A DNA stretch of 60,786 nt from a virus: positions 1-60,786 of the IMG/VR virus record IMGVR_UViG_3300034062_002901; one strand, 5' to 3'. A model generated the notes under the pieces. The model made no database searches and was not told the DNA's origin. It saw only the letters and a list, made by a program, of their open reading frames with translations. Both the position numbers and the translations under genes were made by a program. Below, one piece after another: positions 37,684 through 47,073 of this stretch. Each line of letters opens with the position of its first letter. Positions within the stretch are counted from its first letter, which is position 1.

Positions 37684-39534
37684 ATGGCACTTCTTCGACT
37701 TGCTCTCAAACCAGGTATTGACAAGCAGAACACCGAGTACGGCGCTGAGGGCGGCTGGGTGGACGCAGACTACGTGCGCTTTCGTTATGGCTTGCCTGAA
37801 AAGCTGGGCGGCTGGACAAGGTTTGGTGGCAGCCTTATAGACTTTGTGGGTTCCACAAGCGACATCTTTACTTGGAATGACTTGAAGGGTGCGCCTTATG
37901 CCGCCTTGGGCACCAACCGCAAGGTCTATGCCTTTTACGGGGGTGCGTGGGCGGACATTACTCCCATCCGTGCTACTGGTGCGTGCACCTTTACCACCAC
38001 CAATGGCAGCACTACGGTGACTGTCAACGACGCGCTACACGGGGCGGTTGTGGGCGACTTTGTCACTTTTGACACGGTCACAGGCAACCCGGGCGGCATT
38101 CCCAATGCAAGCCTAGAAAACGAATTTGAAATCCAACTGGTACCGAGTGACGGCACCTACACCATTTTGTCCCCCACCGCCGCCACCGGCACCGCTTCTA
38201 CGGTTGGAACGGCCACTGCCACTTACCAGATCAACGTCGGAAGCGACGTCAGCTTTGTCGATTTTGGTTGGGGCGTCGGCACTTGGGGCTTAAGCACTTG
38301 GGGCACGCCGCGCCCCGCTACTTCGTCCATTACCCTGTTAGCACGGACATGGCAGTTTGACAACTACGGCCAAGACTTGGTGATGCAGTTGGTGGACGGC
38401 GGTATATACGAGTGGGACCCAAGCACGGGCCTTAACACGCGGGCCACGGCTATCGCTGGTGCCCCCACAAAAAGCAAGTTTGCGATCATCTCCACGCCTG
38501 ACCGGCACTTAGTCTGCTTTGGCACGGAGTCCACGCTTGGCGATCCGACAAGCCAAGACCCAATGTTTGTGCGCTTTTCTAGCCAAGAAAGCATTGGCGA
38601 GTTTGTGGCCACAGCAACGAACACGGCCGGCGGACAACGGCTCACGGACGGCAATGAAATCGTTTCGGCGCTGCGTTCGCGCGGCCAGATTTTAATTTGG
38701 ACAGACACTTCCCTGCACGGCCAGCAATTCCTTGGCCCGCCATTTACCTTCGGCTTTCAACAGCTGGGCGCCAATTGCGGCATTATTGGCCCGCACGCAT
38801 CGGCCGACGTCAACGGCGTGGCATATTGGATGAGCAAGGACGCGTTTTTTGTCTTTGACGGTACGGTCAAGAAAATTCCTTGCACCGTGCAGGACTACGT
38901 TTTTGAGGACCTAAATATTGCGCAGGCCCCCTCTGTGAACGTAGGCATTAACACCCAGTTCAATGAAGTCACCTGGTTCTATGCAACGCTTAACAGCGAC
39001 TATGTCAACCGCTTTGTAACGTACAACTACATGGAAAATGTGTGGTCGATTGGCTCTATGGCGCGCACGGCATGGACGGATATCGGGACGTTTGATAATC
39101 CCTTGGCCACAAAGTACGAGCCGCTGAACAACGAGCCCACCCTCACCACAATTTATGGTCTCACGGCAGGCCGGAGCTATCTGTACAACCAAGAAGAGGG
39201 GGTAGACGACGATGGCCAGCCCATAGACGCTTTCCTGTACTCGGGCTACTTTGACATCGGGGACGGAGACCAAGTGCTGTTTATGAAACGCTTCATTCCT
39301 GACTTCAAGCGCCAAACGGGGGACCTAACAGTCCGGCTGCTCTTGCGCCTTTATCCACAAACGAGCGCCACCCCAAGCTCGCTGGACCCGTACATCATCA
39401 CGCCCACCACAGACAAGGTGGATACGCGCGCGCGCGGCCGGCAGATTCAGCTTCGTATTGAGAGCGACGAGCTTAACGGCTGGTGGCGCTATGGCACGAT
39501 GCGTGTCGACATCGTTCCTGATGGGTTGAGATGA
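37684..39534 (+). CDS. Tail hub/stabilisation-like virion protein
   Basis: A 616-residue protein. The N terminus (RLALKPGIDKQNTEYGAEGG, then VRFRYGLPEKLGGWTRF) and a propeller-like series of repeated strands with GxxW turns are typical of a large class of podovirus neck/tail proteins similar in layout to P22 gp10 (packaged-DNA stabilisation). Inserted at about residues 100-180 is a beta module (GAVVGDFVTFDTVTGN). The C-terminal part (RFIPDFKRQTGDLTVRLL) closes the structure. It likely sits under the adaptor ring; this is inference from layout and position. Confidence 0.78.
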   Translation: MALLRLALKPGIDKQNTEYGAEGGWVDADYVRFRYGLPEKLGGWTRFGGSLIDFVGSTSDIFTWNDLKGAPYAALGTNRKVYAFYGGAWADITPIRATGACTFTTTNGSTTVTVNDALHGAVVGDFVTFDTVTGNPGGIPNASLENEFEIQLVPSDGTYTILSPTAATGTASTVGTATATYQINVGSDVSFVDFGWGVGTWGLSTWGTPRPATSSITLLARTWQFDNYGQDLVMQLVDGGIYEWDPSTGLNTRATAIAGAPTKSKFAIISTPDRHLVCFGTESTLGDPTSQDPMFVRFSSQESIGEFVATATNTAGGQRLTDGNEIVSALRSRGQILIWTDTSLHGQQFLGPPFTFGFQQLGANCGIIGPHASADVNGVAYWMSKDAFFVFDGTVKKIPCTVQDYVFEDLNIAQAPSVNVGINTQFNEVTWFYATLNSDYVNRFVTYNYMENVWSIGSMARTAWTDIGTFDNPLATKYEPLNNEPTLTTIYGLTAGRSYLYNQEEGVDDDGQPIDAFLYSGYFDIGDGDQVLFMKRFIPDFKRQTGDLTVRLLLRLYPQTSATPSSLDPYIITPTTDKVDTRARGRQIQLRIESDELNGWWRYGTMRVDIVPDGLR

Positions 39535-39707
39535 GCAAGATTACCAACGTCCGGCTGCCTAACGCCTCCCCGTCAGGCTACGACCCTTCCCAGTTCAACC
39601 AACTGGTACGCTCGCTTGAGCAGATTATTCTTCAGCTTAACAGCACTTACACCCCTGTTGTCACGGAGGACAAGGACCAAGCGCAAACTTGGTTTTTTGG
39701 AAAATAA
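39531..39707 (+). CDS. Hypothetical 58-residue virion-region protein
   Basis: A short gene with ATG at 39531 overlapping the preceding stop (ATGA) and its own stop overlapping the next start (TAATG at 39705-39709). The protein begins MSKITNVRLPNASPSGYDPS and continues with a helix QLVRSLEQIILQLNSTY. Tight overlaps at both ends support it as a real gene. Small proteins like this occur next to tail hub genes; the function is unknown. Confidence 0.78.
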   Translation: MSKITNVRLPNASPSGYDPSQFNQLVRSLEQIILQLNSTYTPVVTEDKDQAQTWFFGK

Positions 39708-40045
39708 TGGGAAACGCATACAAACGCTATAACGAGACACTGGTAACAGCAACGCCAAAGGTGGTGTTGACGGTTCCTGCGGCTACAACGGCTATCGTCA
39801 AATCTATTTGGATAGCAAACGCAAACGCGGCAAGCACCAATATAACCGTCACCTTTTCCCCTGGCGGAAGCGGAACACACTATTTAGTGCCTTCGGAAGC
39901 AGTAGCCTCTAACGTGTATGTAGACCTCTTGGCCGGTTGGAACGCGGGCCCTCTAGTACTTGAGCAACTTGACGCGTTGACGGTCACATCTTCGCAGAGC
40001 ACTGTTTACGTTGTAGTAAGCGCTCTTTTAGTGGACAGAAGTTAA
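39707..40045 (+). CDS. Small beta-rich structural protein
   Basis: A 112-residue protein (MGNAYKRYNETLVTATPKVV; then AAATTAIVKSIWIANANAAS, TNITVTFSPGGSGTHYLVP, and DALTVTSSQSTVYVVVSALL). It has the look of a compact beta-sandwich virion protein of the type often placed near tail genes. The ATG at 39707 overlaps the stop of the small gene before it. Function inferred only. Confidence 0.78.
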   Translation: MGNAYKRYNETLVTATPKVVLTVPAATTAIVKSIWIANANAASTNITVTFSPGGSGTHYLVPSEAVASNVYVDLLAGWNAGPLVLEQLDALTVTSSQSTVYVVVSALLVDRS

Positions 40046-40061
40046 AAATTTAATGGATAAT
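40032..40061 (+). promoter_or_regulatory. Possible promoter for the internal virion protein genes
   Basis: TGGACA (40032-40037), an 18-base spacer and GATAAT (40056-40061) lie in the 86-base gap before the run of four large genes. The -10 is followed by CTTGTCAA, related to the ACTTGTCAA box at 674. The match is moderate and the -35 lies in the preceding gene's end. Confidence 0.45.
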
Positions 40062-40131
40062 CTTGTCAATCTCGCGTCCTTCCCCAGCGCGCGGCCCATG
40101 AGGCCTTTGGCAAAAACTAAAAAGGACCATC

Positions 40132-42141
40132 ATGGCAAATGAAGGAATCATGGCGCTACCCCAAGGGGAAGCCATGCCGAGCGAAGAAGCTCAAGATCAA
40201 CGGCCCACTGTCACGAGTGCGCAATCGTACGACGCCGCCCAAACAGCCTTGGGCATGACCCGCCCCGACGACCTTGCAATGCTCAAGGAGTCGTTGCGCC
40301 AAAACATGGCGGAAGTGGACTTAAAACCCGCTGAATTGGCCGCTTTTATTAACTTGTTGGAATACATCTCTCAGCGCCCTGCCGAGTACAGCCAAATCCG
40401 TCAAAAGCTTATTGACGACGACCTTGTCGACCCTGAGGACATGCCGGAGGAGTACGACGTTGAATTTATCGGCACGATGCTGGCCGTACTGAACGAAGTA
40501 CAGATGAGCCAAGCACAGGGCGCGCAAGCCCCCATGATGGACATGCCTCCCGTTGAAGGGGCGGATGCCATGCAAGGCATGGGCCCCATGCAGCCGATGG
40601 CCATGGCCGAGGGCGGGTTGGCCGACGTGGCCTCTTACTTGGCCGCACAGGGTCGCCATGGTGACACCATGCTGGCGCACATCACACCCGAGGAAGCACA
40701 GCTCCTCAAAGACCGTGGCGGCTCTGGCACGATCAACCCGGTTACCGGCTTGCCTGAGTTCTTTAAATTTTTGAAGAAGATATGGAAGGGCGTGACCTCC
40801 GTTGCAAGGAAAGTGCTTAAAAGCCCAATTGGCCGCATCTTGGCGACCGTTGCGTTGGCCATGGTCCTCGGGCCAGGGGCAGCGGGCTTTTCAGGCTTTG
40901 GCTTGTCTGCCGGAACGGCAGCGGGCCTAGCCTCTGGCGCGGTGACCCTAGCAGGCGGCGGCTCCATTAAGGACGCGCTCGTCTCTGGCGCGATGGGCTA
41001 CATTGGGGGCGGCGGAACGGTCATGGGTGCCAATCCCTTGGCATCGGTTGGCCAATACCTTCCCGGTGCGGCAGGTAGCGCGCTAAATACAGGTTTGACC
41101 ACCGGCGCCATCGGCGCAGGTATTGGCAAGCTGAGTGGCATGAGCACCCAAGACGCCTTACGCATGGGCCTGACTTCTGGCGCATCGGCCGCAGCACTGA
41201 CTGGCCTGCAGAACACGAGCCAAGCGGCGCTTGGGGGAGGGACAGCTCAAGACCTCTTGAATGCGCAAGCTGCCAGCGGCGATGGAACAGGTTTGCAACT
41301 GCCACCGGGCGCTGCCCCGGAGCCGGGATATACCGTAGCAGGAAACACTGTTCCTCCTGCCGGCGCCCCCGTACAGGCGCCCGTTGACGCCTCTTCTGCC
41401 CTGCAGCTGCCGCCGGGCGCTGCCCCGGAGCCGGGGTATACCGTAGCGGGTGCCAAGCCCGGCTTTTTTGATGAAATGACCACCGGGGCCAAGAACTTGT
41501 ACTCAGAATACTTGTCTCCTAGCCGCCCGGGAATGGCGGCAGATGCGGGCATGTTCACCAAGTACGCTCCATTGGCAGCAGCCGGAACAGCTGCCATCGG
41601 TCTGGCGGGGGGCATGAAGAGCGAGCCGGTAAACCAAAACCCGGCATTTAACCGCGCCTACACGGGCTCGGACTACATGCGGGATAACCCTGCCCAATTT
41701 GCAGGTGGCCTAAGTACTTACACGCGCCCGGACATCCCTGCAAATCCGATCGTCCCGACGCCGTCTTATGCCAGCATTCCAGTTGGCCCGCCGGGCATGA
41801 TCACTCCTGGCGGCATCACCCAGCAGCCGAGCGGGATAGCCCAGCCGTACAACATGGCAGGTCTGTACGGCGTGCCGTTGATCTATGGCCCGGATGGCCA
41901 GCCCCAGCGTATGGCTAAGGGCGGAGACGCAAAGCCCACAAACTTTCCCCGCAAAAACGGCCCTGTCAACGGCCCCGGCACGGGAACCTCGGATGAAATT
42001 CCCGCCATGCTGTCGGACGGTGAATTTGTGTTCACGGCCAAGGCAGTGCGCAATGCCGGCAGCGGAAGTCGTCGCAAGGGTGCGGCGCGCATGTACAAGC
42101 TCATGAAAATGCTTGAGGGCGGCCCGGTCAAGGGGAAATAA
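40132..42141 (+). CDS. Internal virion protein A, Gly/Ala-rich
   Basis: A 669-residue protein. Residues 1-150 are acidic helices (DPEDMPEEYDVEFIGTMLAV). About 160-210 carry MAEGGLADVASYLAAQGRHG and MLAHITPEEAQLLKDRGG, a motif common in phage internal proteins. Residues 230-390 are Gly/Ala-rich hydrophobic stretches (ATVALAMVLGPGAAGFSGFG) that could insert into membrane. LQLPPGAAPEPGYTVAG is repeated twice at about 385-440. The end has SDEIPAMLSDGEFVFTAKAV. This is probably an ejected protein of the DNA-delivery channel. Confidence 0.8.
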   Translation: MANEGIMALPQGEAMPSEEAQDQRPTVTSAQSYDAAQTALGMTRPDDLAMLKESLRQNMAEVDLKPAELAAFINLLEYISQRPAEYSQIRQKLIDDDLVDPEDMPEEYDVEFIGTMLAVLNEVQMSQAQGAQAPMMDMPPVEGADAMQGMGPMQPMAMAEGGLADVASYLAAQGRHGDTMLAHITPEEAQLLKDRGGSGTINPVTGLPEFFKFLKKIWKGVTSVARKVLKSPIGRILATVALAMVLGPGAAGFSGFGLSAGTAAGLASGAVTLAGGGSIKDALVSGAMGYIGGGGTVMGANPLASVGQYLPGAAGSALNTGLTTGAIGAGIGKLSGMSTQDALRMGLTSGASAAALTGLQNTSQAALGGGTAQDLLNAQAASGDGTGLQLPPGAAPEPGYTVAGNTVPPAGAPVQAPVDASSALQLPPGAAPEPGYTVAGAKPGFFDEMTTGAKNLYSEYLSPSRPGMAADAGMFTKYAPLAAAGTAAIGLAGGMKSEPVNQNPAFNRAYTGSDYMRDNPAQFAGGLSTYTRPDIPANPIVPTPSYASIPVGPPGMITPGGITQQPSGIAQPYNMAGLYGVPLIYGPDGQPQRMAKGGDAKPTNFPRKNGPVNGPGTGTSDEIPAMLSDGEFVFTAKAVRNAGSGSRRKGAARMYKLMKMLEGGPVKGK

Positions 42142-44994
42142 ATGGCAGAAGAAACAGTCACACAACAGATCGTCCGGGAAGCCCCGGAGATTGAGGCGTA
42201 CAAGCTAAAGCTGCTGCAGGAAGCCCAGAAACTGGCCTTCAACCAAAGCGGCGGACAGACGCTTGCCCAGCAACTCCCCGGCTACCAAGTAGCAGGGTTT
42301 TCCCCTGCACAACAGGCTGCCCTGCGATCTGCCGAAACGCAAGGCGTTGGAGCTTTTACACCGTACATGACCGCAGCCAATCAGGCACTTGGTGGGGCTT
42401 ACCAGACCACGGGTGAAGCGGCAGACATCCTGCGCGGAGCAGACACGCGCCAGCAGTTCACCGACGCACAGCGGGCCATAGGCCAAGCTGGAGGCGCCAC
42501 TGCCGGCATCACCTCTGGCATCGGCCAAATCGGCCAAGGTCTGGGTTACTTGGACGTTGCCGCGCAGCGCGCAGCAGCATCCGACACCACCGGTCAGTTT
42601 GGTGCTGCTCGCCAAGATATTGGAGCGGGCCTCGGAGCGCTGGCCACGGGCCAGAATATGGCCGCTTTGTCCAGCCAAGCCAACCTCCAGCCTGCAACGT
42701 CAGCCATTGCCCAAGGCATTGGGGGCCTGACTCAAGCGCAGCAGTTGGCGCTTGGCGCAGGCGGCGCAGACTTTAGCGGCTCTCAGGCCTTGCTTGGCCA
42801 AGCGGCCGGTCAGCTTCAAAGTGCGCAGCCTCAGTTTGGCCAAGCGCAACAGACCATGCAACAAGGCCTTGGCCAAGGCCAGCAGGCTATTGGCATGGCC
42901 GCGCAAGCTGCCCGGCAGCCGGGCTTCTTGGCGCAAAACGTGGCCCTTGGCCAAGCCATGGGGGCAGCCCGACAGGCCGGTCCATCTGATTTCAGTGGCG
43001 CTTTCCAAGGCTTGCAGGGCGCAGGCGACGATGCCATGATGGCTTCCATCATGGCGCAGCAGGCAGCGCAGCAGCCCGGGTTTGGCCAAGCCGTTGGCCA
43101 AGGCCAGCAGGCCATTCAGATGGCGCAGCAGGCAGCGCAGCAGCCCGGGATGCAGCAAGGTGTCAGCGCAGCCTTTGATGCAGCGCAGCAGGCCCGCATG
43201 GCAGCAGCGCAGCCCGGTTTTGACCGCGCCCAGCAGACCGGAATGCAGGCCGCGCAAGCGGCCATGGCCGCAGCGGCCCAGCCCGGGTTTGGTCAAGCGG
43301 AGTCCGCGCTCCAGCAGGGACTCGGTCAGCTTGGCGGTGCCACGCAGCGCTTTGACCCTGCTTCTGCGCAGAACTTTATGGACCCGTATCGCCAACAGGT
43401 GATTGACGAGGCCATGCGTCAAATGGATCGTCAGGGGCAGATTGCGCAGCAGGGCCTGTCGGCTCAAGCGGTGCGCTCGGGTGCCTTTGGTGGTGAGCGT
43501 GAAGGGGTGCAACGTGCAGAGATGCAACGCAACCTGATGGATCAAAAGTCCAGCACCATTGCCAACCTTTTGTCGCAAGGTTTTAGCCAGTCTCAGGCAC
43601 AGGCCATGCAGGCGTTTGAACAGCAACAGGGCCGTCAGATGCAGGCGGGGCAGGGCATTGGTCAACTGGGCGCACAGCAGGCACAAGTAGCTGCTCAACA
43701 AGCAGGACTGCAGCAAGCAGGTGCCCAAGCCTTGGCCGGGCAAGCGGGACTGCAGTCGGGCATTGCCGCTCAACAAGCAGGCTTTGGCCAGCAAGCGGCC
43801 CAGCAATTGGCCCAAGCAGGACAGCTCCAAACCAGCACGGCCGCTCAACAGGCAGGCTTTGGCCAGCAAGCTGCTCAATTAGCCGCTCAACAAGCGGGCC
43901 TGCAGGGCCAGCTCGCCGGTCAACAAGGCCAGCTCGGCCTTCAAGCCGCGCAGCAGCGCTTTCAAGAGGCCGGGTTTGACGCTCAAACCGCCATGCAAAT
44001 GGCTCAACTGCAACAGACACAGGCAAGCCAAGCGGGCCAACAGTCTCAATTGATGCAAGGCATCGGGGGCCTGTATGGTCAAAGCGCTCAAGCACAGGGC
44101 GGGCTGCAACAGCAAGCTGCTCAGTTGGCGGCGCAGCAGGCAGGACTTGGCGTGCAAGCAGGTAGCCAGATGGGTAACTTGGAAGCACAGCGCGCTCAGT
44201 TTGGCCAAGCCGCCGCAGGGCAGTTGGCCAACATCGGCCAGACCGTAGGTTCGCAAGCTGCGCAGCAGGCTCAACTTGGCCAAGCAGCGGCGGGTCTTTA
44301 CGGCAACCTAGCACAAAACCAAATTGGCGCAGGGCAGGGCCTCGGACAGCTCGGCGTGCAGCAGGCTCAACTTGGCCAAGGCGCAGCAGGGCAGTTTCTG
44401 CAGGCAGGGCAGCAGTACGGCAACTTGGCCTCCCAAGGCGGCGCACTGGCGGGCCAAGAGGCTTCAATCAACCAGAACATCGCCAACTTGATGATGCAGC
44501 AGTCACAGGCGCGCAACCAAGCGGCTCAGGCAGCGGCAGGTATTTACGGTCAGCAGGCGGGCCAGTTCCAGCAGCTTGGCCAAGGCATCGGCCAGTTGGC
44601 ATCGCAACAGTTTGGCATTGGGCAGCAGCAAGCGCAGGGCTTGGGCGCTCTTGCCGGCCAGTTAGGCCAGCTTGGCGTGCAGCAAGGTGCACTGGGCCAG
44701 ACCGCTCAAGCGCTGCAGCAAGGGGACGTTAACTTTTTGTACAACGTCGGCCAGTCCCAGCAGGCCTTCAATCAGCAGTCGATCGACGCGCAACGTGCTA
44801 CGGAGCTGCAGAAGGTTTACGCCCCATATCAGCAAGCAGGCTTCCTGTCGGACATCTACAAGGGCGCTCCGTCCACGCAGATGTCCACGGCCGTGGCCAG
44901 CCAGCCTTCGGCAAGTCCCTTCCAGCAAGCGGTCGGTATTGGTCTGGGTGCCGTGGCAACTGCGGCAGCCGCCTCAAAGGCAAAACTTTTCTAA
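42142..44994 (+). CDS. Internal virion protein B, Gln/Ala-rich repetitive
   Basis: A 950-residue protein made mostly of Gln, Ala and Gly. From about residue 150 to 860 it is built from short variable repeats such as QAAQQPGFGQA, QAGLQQAGAQAL and GQAAAGLYGNLAQNQ with roughly 7-11-residue periodicity, predicting very long helices or a coiled fibre. A short unique block near residues 405-460 (RQQVIDEAMRQMDRQGQI) breaks the repeat. The C terminus ends in a hydrophobic alanine-rich stretch (IGLGAVATAAAASK). It starts directly after the previous stop. An ejection-tube role by position is likely but unproven. Confidence 0.8.
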   Translation: MAEETVTQQIVREAPEIEAYKLKLLQEAQKLAFNQSGGQTLAQQLPGYQVAGFSPAQQAALRSAETQGVGAFTPYMTAANQALGGAYQTTGEAADILRGADTRQQFTDAQRAIGQAGGATAGITSGIGQIGQGLGYLDVAAQRAAASDTTGQFGAARQDIGAGLGALATGQNMAALSSQANLQPATSAIAQGIGGLTQAQQLALGAGGADFSGSQALLGQAAGQLQSAQPQFGQAQQTMQQGLGQGQQAIGMAAQAARQPGFLAQNVALGQAMGAARQAGPSDFSGAFQGLQGAGDDAMMASIMAQQAAQQPGFGQAVGQGQQAIQMAQQAAQQPGMQQGVSAAFDAAQQARMAAAQPGFDRAQQTGMQAAQAAMAAAAQPGFGQAESALQQGLGQLGGATQRFDPASAQNFMDPYRQQVIDEAMRQMDRQGQIAQQGLSAQAVRSGAFGGEREGVQRAEMQRNLMDQKSSTIANLLSQGFSQSQAQAMQAFEQQQGRQMQAGQGIGQLGAQQAQVAAQQAGLQQAGAQALAGQAGLQSGIAAQQAGFGQQAAQQLAQAGQLQTSTAAQQAGFGQQAAQLAAQQAGLQGQLAGQQGQLGLQAAQQRFQEAGFDAQTAMQMAQLQQTQASQAGQQSQLMQGIGGLYGQSAQAQGGLQQQAAQLAAQQAGLGVQAGSQMGNLEAQRAQFGQAAAGQLANIGQTVGSQAAQQAQLGQAAAGLYGNLAQNQIGAGQGLGQLGVQQAQLGQGAAGQFLQAGQQYGNLASQGGALAGQEASINQNIANLMMQQSQARNQAAQAAAGIYGQQAGQFQQLGQGIGQLASQQFGIGQQQAQGLGALAGQLGQLGVQQGALGQTAQALQQGDVNFLYNVGQSQQAFNQQSIDAQRATELQKVYAPYQQAGFLSDIYKGAPSTQMSTAVASQPSASPFQQAVGIGLGAVATAAAASKAKLF

Positions 44995-45003
44995 GAGGTT
45001 GAC

Positions 45004-47067
45004 ATGAACAAGAATATGATGAAACAGGGCGACGGAATTGAAAACGTCGGAATCATGCAGGGCTTCATGAACTCCATGTCTGACGAGGGCGACGGAGAAG
45101 ACGAGGGCGAAGACGGCTACGGCACTGAAATGACGATGGAGCGCCGACCTGATTCCCCTGAAATACTGATGAACAACCTACGGGGCGACATGCGCTCTAT
45201 CGACGCTCGTCGTGACGAGTTAGCCGACCTCGTAGGTTACCAAGCTGCTACTGAGACGCCTGAGCAGGTGCTTGCAATGCTGCAGCCTATTCTTGCGCAG
45301 CAAGGTGGTGGCGGTATTGGCGCGCTGCCCCAATCACAAGACATGGCCCAAGGGCCACAGCCCCCGATGATGGGTGGCGCTCCTAATATGCCTCCTCCCG
45401 GCATGCCCCCGATGCCTCCTCCCGGCATGCCCCCGATGCCTCCTGACGCCGGTATGGCGCCACCTCCCGACCAAGGCGGCATTGCCGCGCTGATGGCGGG
45501 CATGGGTGCTGCCGGCAGCGCACCCCCTGCCGAGCAGGGTATGGCGCCACCTCAGGGCCAGCCAATGGCCATGGCAAGAGGAGGCTACGTCCAAAATTTT
45601 CAAACAGGGTCTAACGAAGAAGGCGTGACCCCTGTTGGACAAAGCCCTTCCGAAGACTTGATGATGTACCCCCCTGACATGGTGGCTGCGGCAAAGAAAG
45701 CTTCCTTGGACTTGTTCCAGCAGCAGCCTGCTGCCACGCAGACCTTGGGGCAGGCCACTGCATCACGCCTGCCAGAGTACACCAAGCTGCTGGGTGCTGA
45801 CCGGGGCGCGTCTGAGGCGCAGATGCTGTTTGATCTCGGACAACGGGCCTTTGGCTTTGCTGGCAATGTGGACGACTCAGGTCGCCCACTGCGCGGCAGC
45901 TTCATGGCGCGCTTGGCCGGGGCCGCCCGCACATTGCCCGCTGCCATGGGCAAACGCATTGACGAGATTAGCAAGATTGACCGGCAGATCAAAATACTGG
46001 CTCTCCAGCAGGGCGAGAAAAGCATCGAGCAAGTTACCGCTCAGAATAACGAGCTGCAAAAGCGCAAAGGCAGCCTGATCAACGAAGTACTGCGCGCCCA
46101 AGCAAAAGTCGACGCCAAGAAGGCCGGGGAAAAGCCCACAGGCCCCCTCGGCAAAGGCAGCAAGGGCGACATCTTGAACAACATCATTGAGTTTGCTCCG
46201 CTGTTTCAAGCAGGCTCTTTGACGCCAAGCCAAGAGAACGCCTTTATGACGGCTGTCACGGACTACACGCAGCCGACGACGATTGAGACCACAGACCCTG
46301 AGACAGGTCTCAAGTCCCTGCGCACGCAGCGCAATCAGCTGCCTAAGTTTGTCACAGACGCATTGAATGCCCGACGCCCCGGCAGCGCGCCTGCTCCGCT
46401 TTCCGTCACGGGCGCCGTCGGTGGTGCGGCGCGTCCAGCGCTTAGTACGGCCCCAGCAGTGGCTCCCCTTATGGGGGCGACTTCGGACAATGTGGCACCT
46501 GAGGTTTTCCAAGCGGCTGCTGCGGCTCCCAAGTCGAGCTTTTTTGACTTGGCCGCCACAGGTACGGGCTTTGTCCCCGTGCTGGTTGCAGGCGCTGCGC
46601 GCAACGTGCCTTTGGACGTGGCGGGCAGGATGGCCCCTGACTTCCAGCAGAGCACTGCCATGCTGGAAAGCATGACCAATCGGGTGGTTAACGTCTTGCA
46701 AGAGAACCCCCGTTTTGCTGATGCCGAGCGTAAACAGATTTTGGGCGAGCTCAACATCGCTCCTCGATTGTTTGCTAACAAGAACGGCTACATCAACCAA
46801 ATCATCGCTTTGGACAACGTGGTTGAAGGGCTTCAGGGCAGGGCGGAAAGAGTCCGGGACGAGCCAAAGACCGGCATCACAGCGCGTAACGACGCTATCA
46901 AGAAGCTTGAGGACATCGCCTCTATCCGCGATCTTTTTGGTATCCAGCAGCGCACGATCACTGACCCCAAAGTGTGGGCAACATTGCCCCCGGGTGAGTA
47001 CGTCGTGATCAATCCCCAAACAGGGTTTAAAGAAGTGCGCCCTAAATACCAAGGTCCTGCAAGGTAA
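45004..47067 (+). CDS. Internal virion protein C
   Basis: A 687-residue protein. The first 60 residues are Met-rich and acidic (SDEGDGEDEGEDGYG), then a helical segment, then a proline/methionine-rich low-complexity part (residues about 115-185) with two copies of GMPPMPPP. From about 230 it becomes helical and charged, with IDEISKIDRQIKILALQQGE; later parts are less repetitive. The mix of flexible proline-rich and helical parts fits a protein that unfolds for ejection. No enzymatic motif is visible. Its start is nine bases after the previous stop. Confidence 0.8.
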   Translation: MNKNMMKQGDGIENVGIMQGFMNSMSDEGDGEDEGEDGYGTEMTMERRPDSPEILMNNLRGDMRSIDARRDELADLVGYQAATETPEQVLAMLQPILAQQGGGGIGALPQSQDMAQGPQPPMMGGAPNMPPPGMPPMPPPGMPPMPPDAGMAPPPDQGGIAALMAGMGAAGSAPPAEQGMAPPQGQPMAMARGGYVQNFQTGSNEEGVTPVGQSPSEDLMMYPPDMVAAAKKASLDLFQQQPAATQTLGQATASRLPEYTKLLGADRGASEAQMLFDLGQRAFGFAGNVDDSGRPLRGSFMARLAGAARTLPAAMGKRIDEISKIDRQIKILALQQGEKSIEQVTAQNNELQKRKGSLINEVLRAQAKVDAKKAGEKPTGPLGKGSKGDILNNIIEFAPLFQAGSLTPSQENAFMTAVTDYTQPTTIETTDPETGLKSLRTQRNQLPKFVTDALNARRPGSAPAPLSVTGAVGGAARPALSTAPAVAPLMGATSDNVAPEVFQAAAAAPKSSFFDLAATGTGFVPVLVAGAARNVPLDVAGRMAPDFQQSTAMLESMTNRVVNVLQENPRFADAERKQILGELNIAPRLFANKNGYINQIIALDNVVEGLQGRAERVRDEPKTGITARNDAIKKLEDIASIRDLFGIQQRTITDPKVWATLPPGEYVVINPQTGFKEVRPKYQGPAR

Positions 47068-47073
47068 CAAGAC

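Noticed and set aside
42700-43878. 392-residue leftward frame inside the Gln/Ala-rich gene
   Set aside because: It is the antisense shadow of CAG/GCA-type codons in a repetitive gene; composition (Leu/Arg/His/Cys) is not protein-like.
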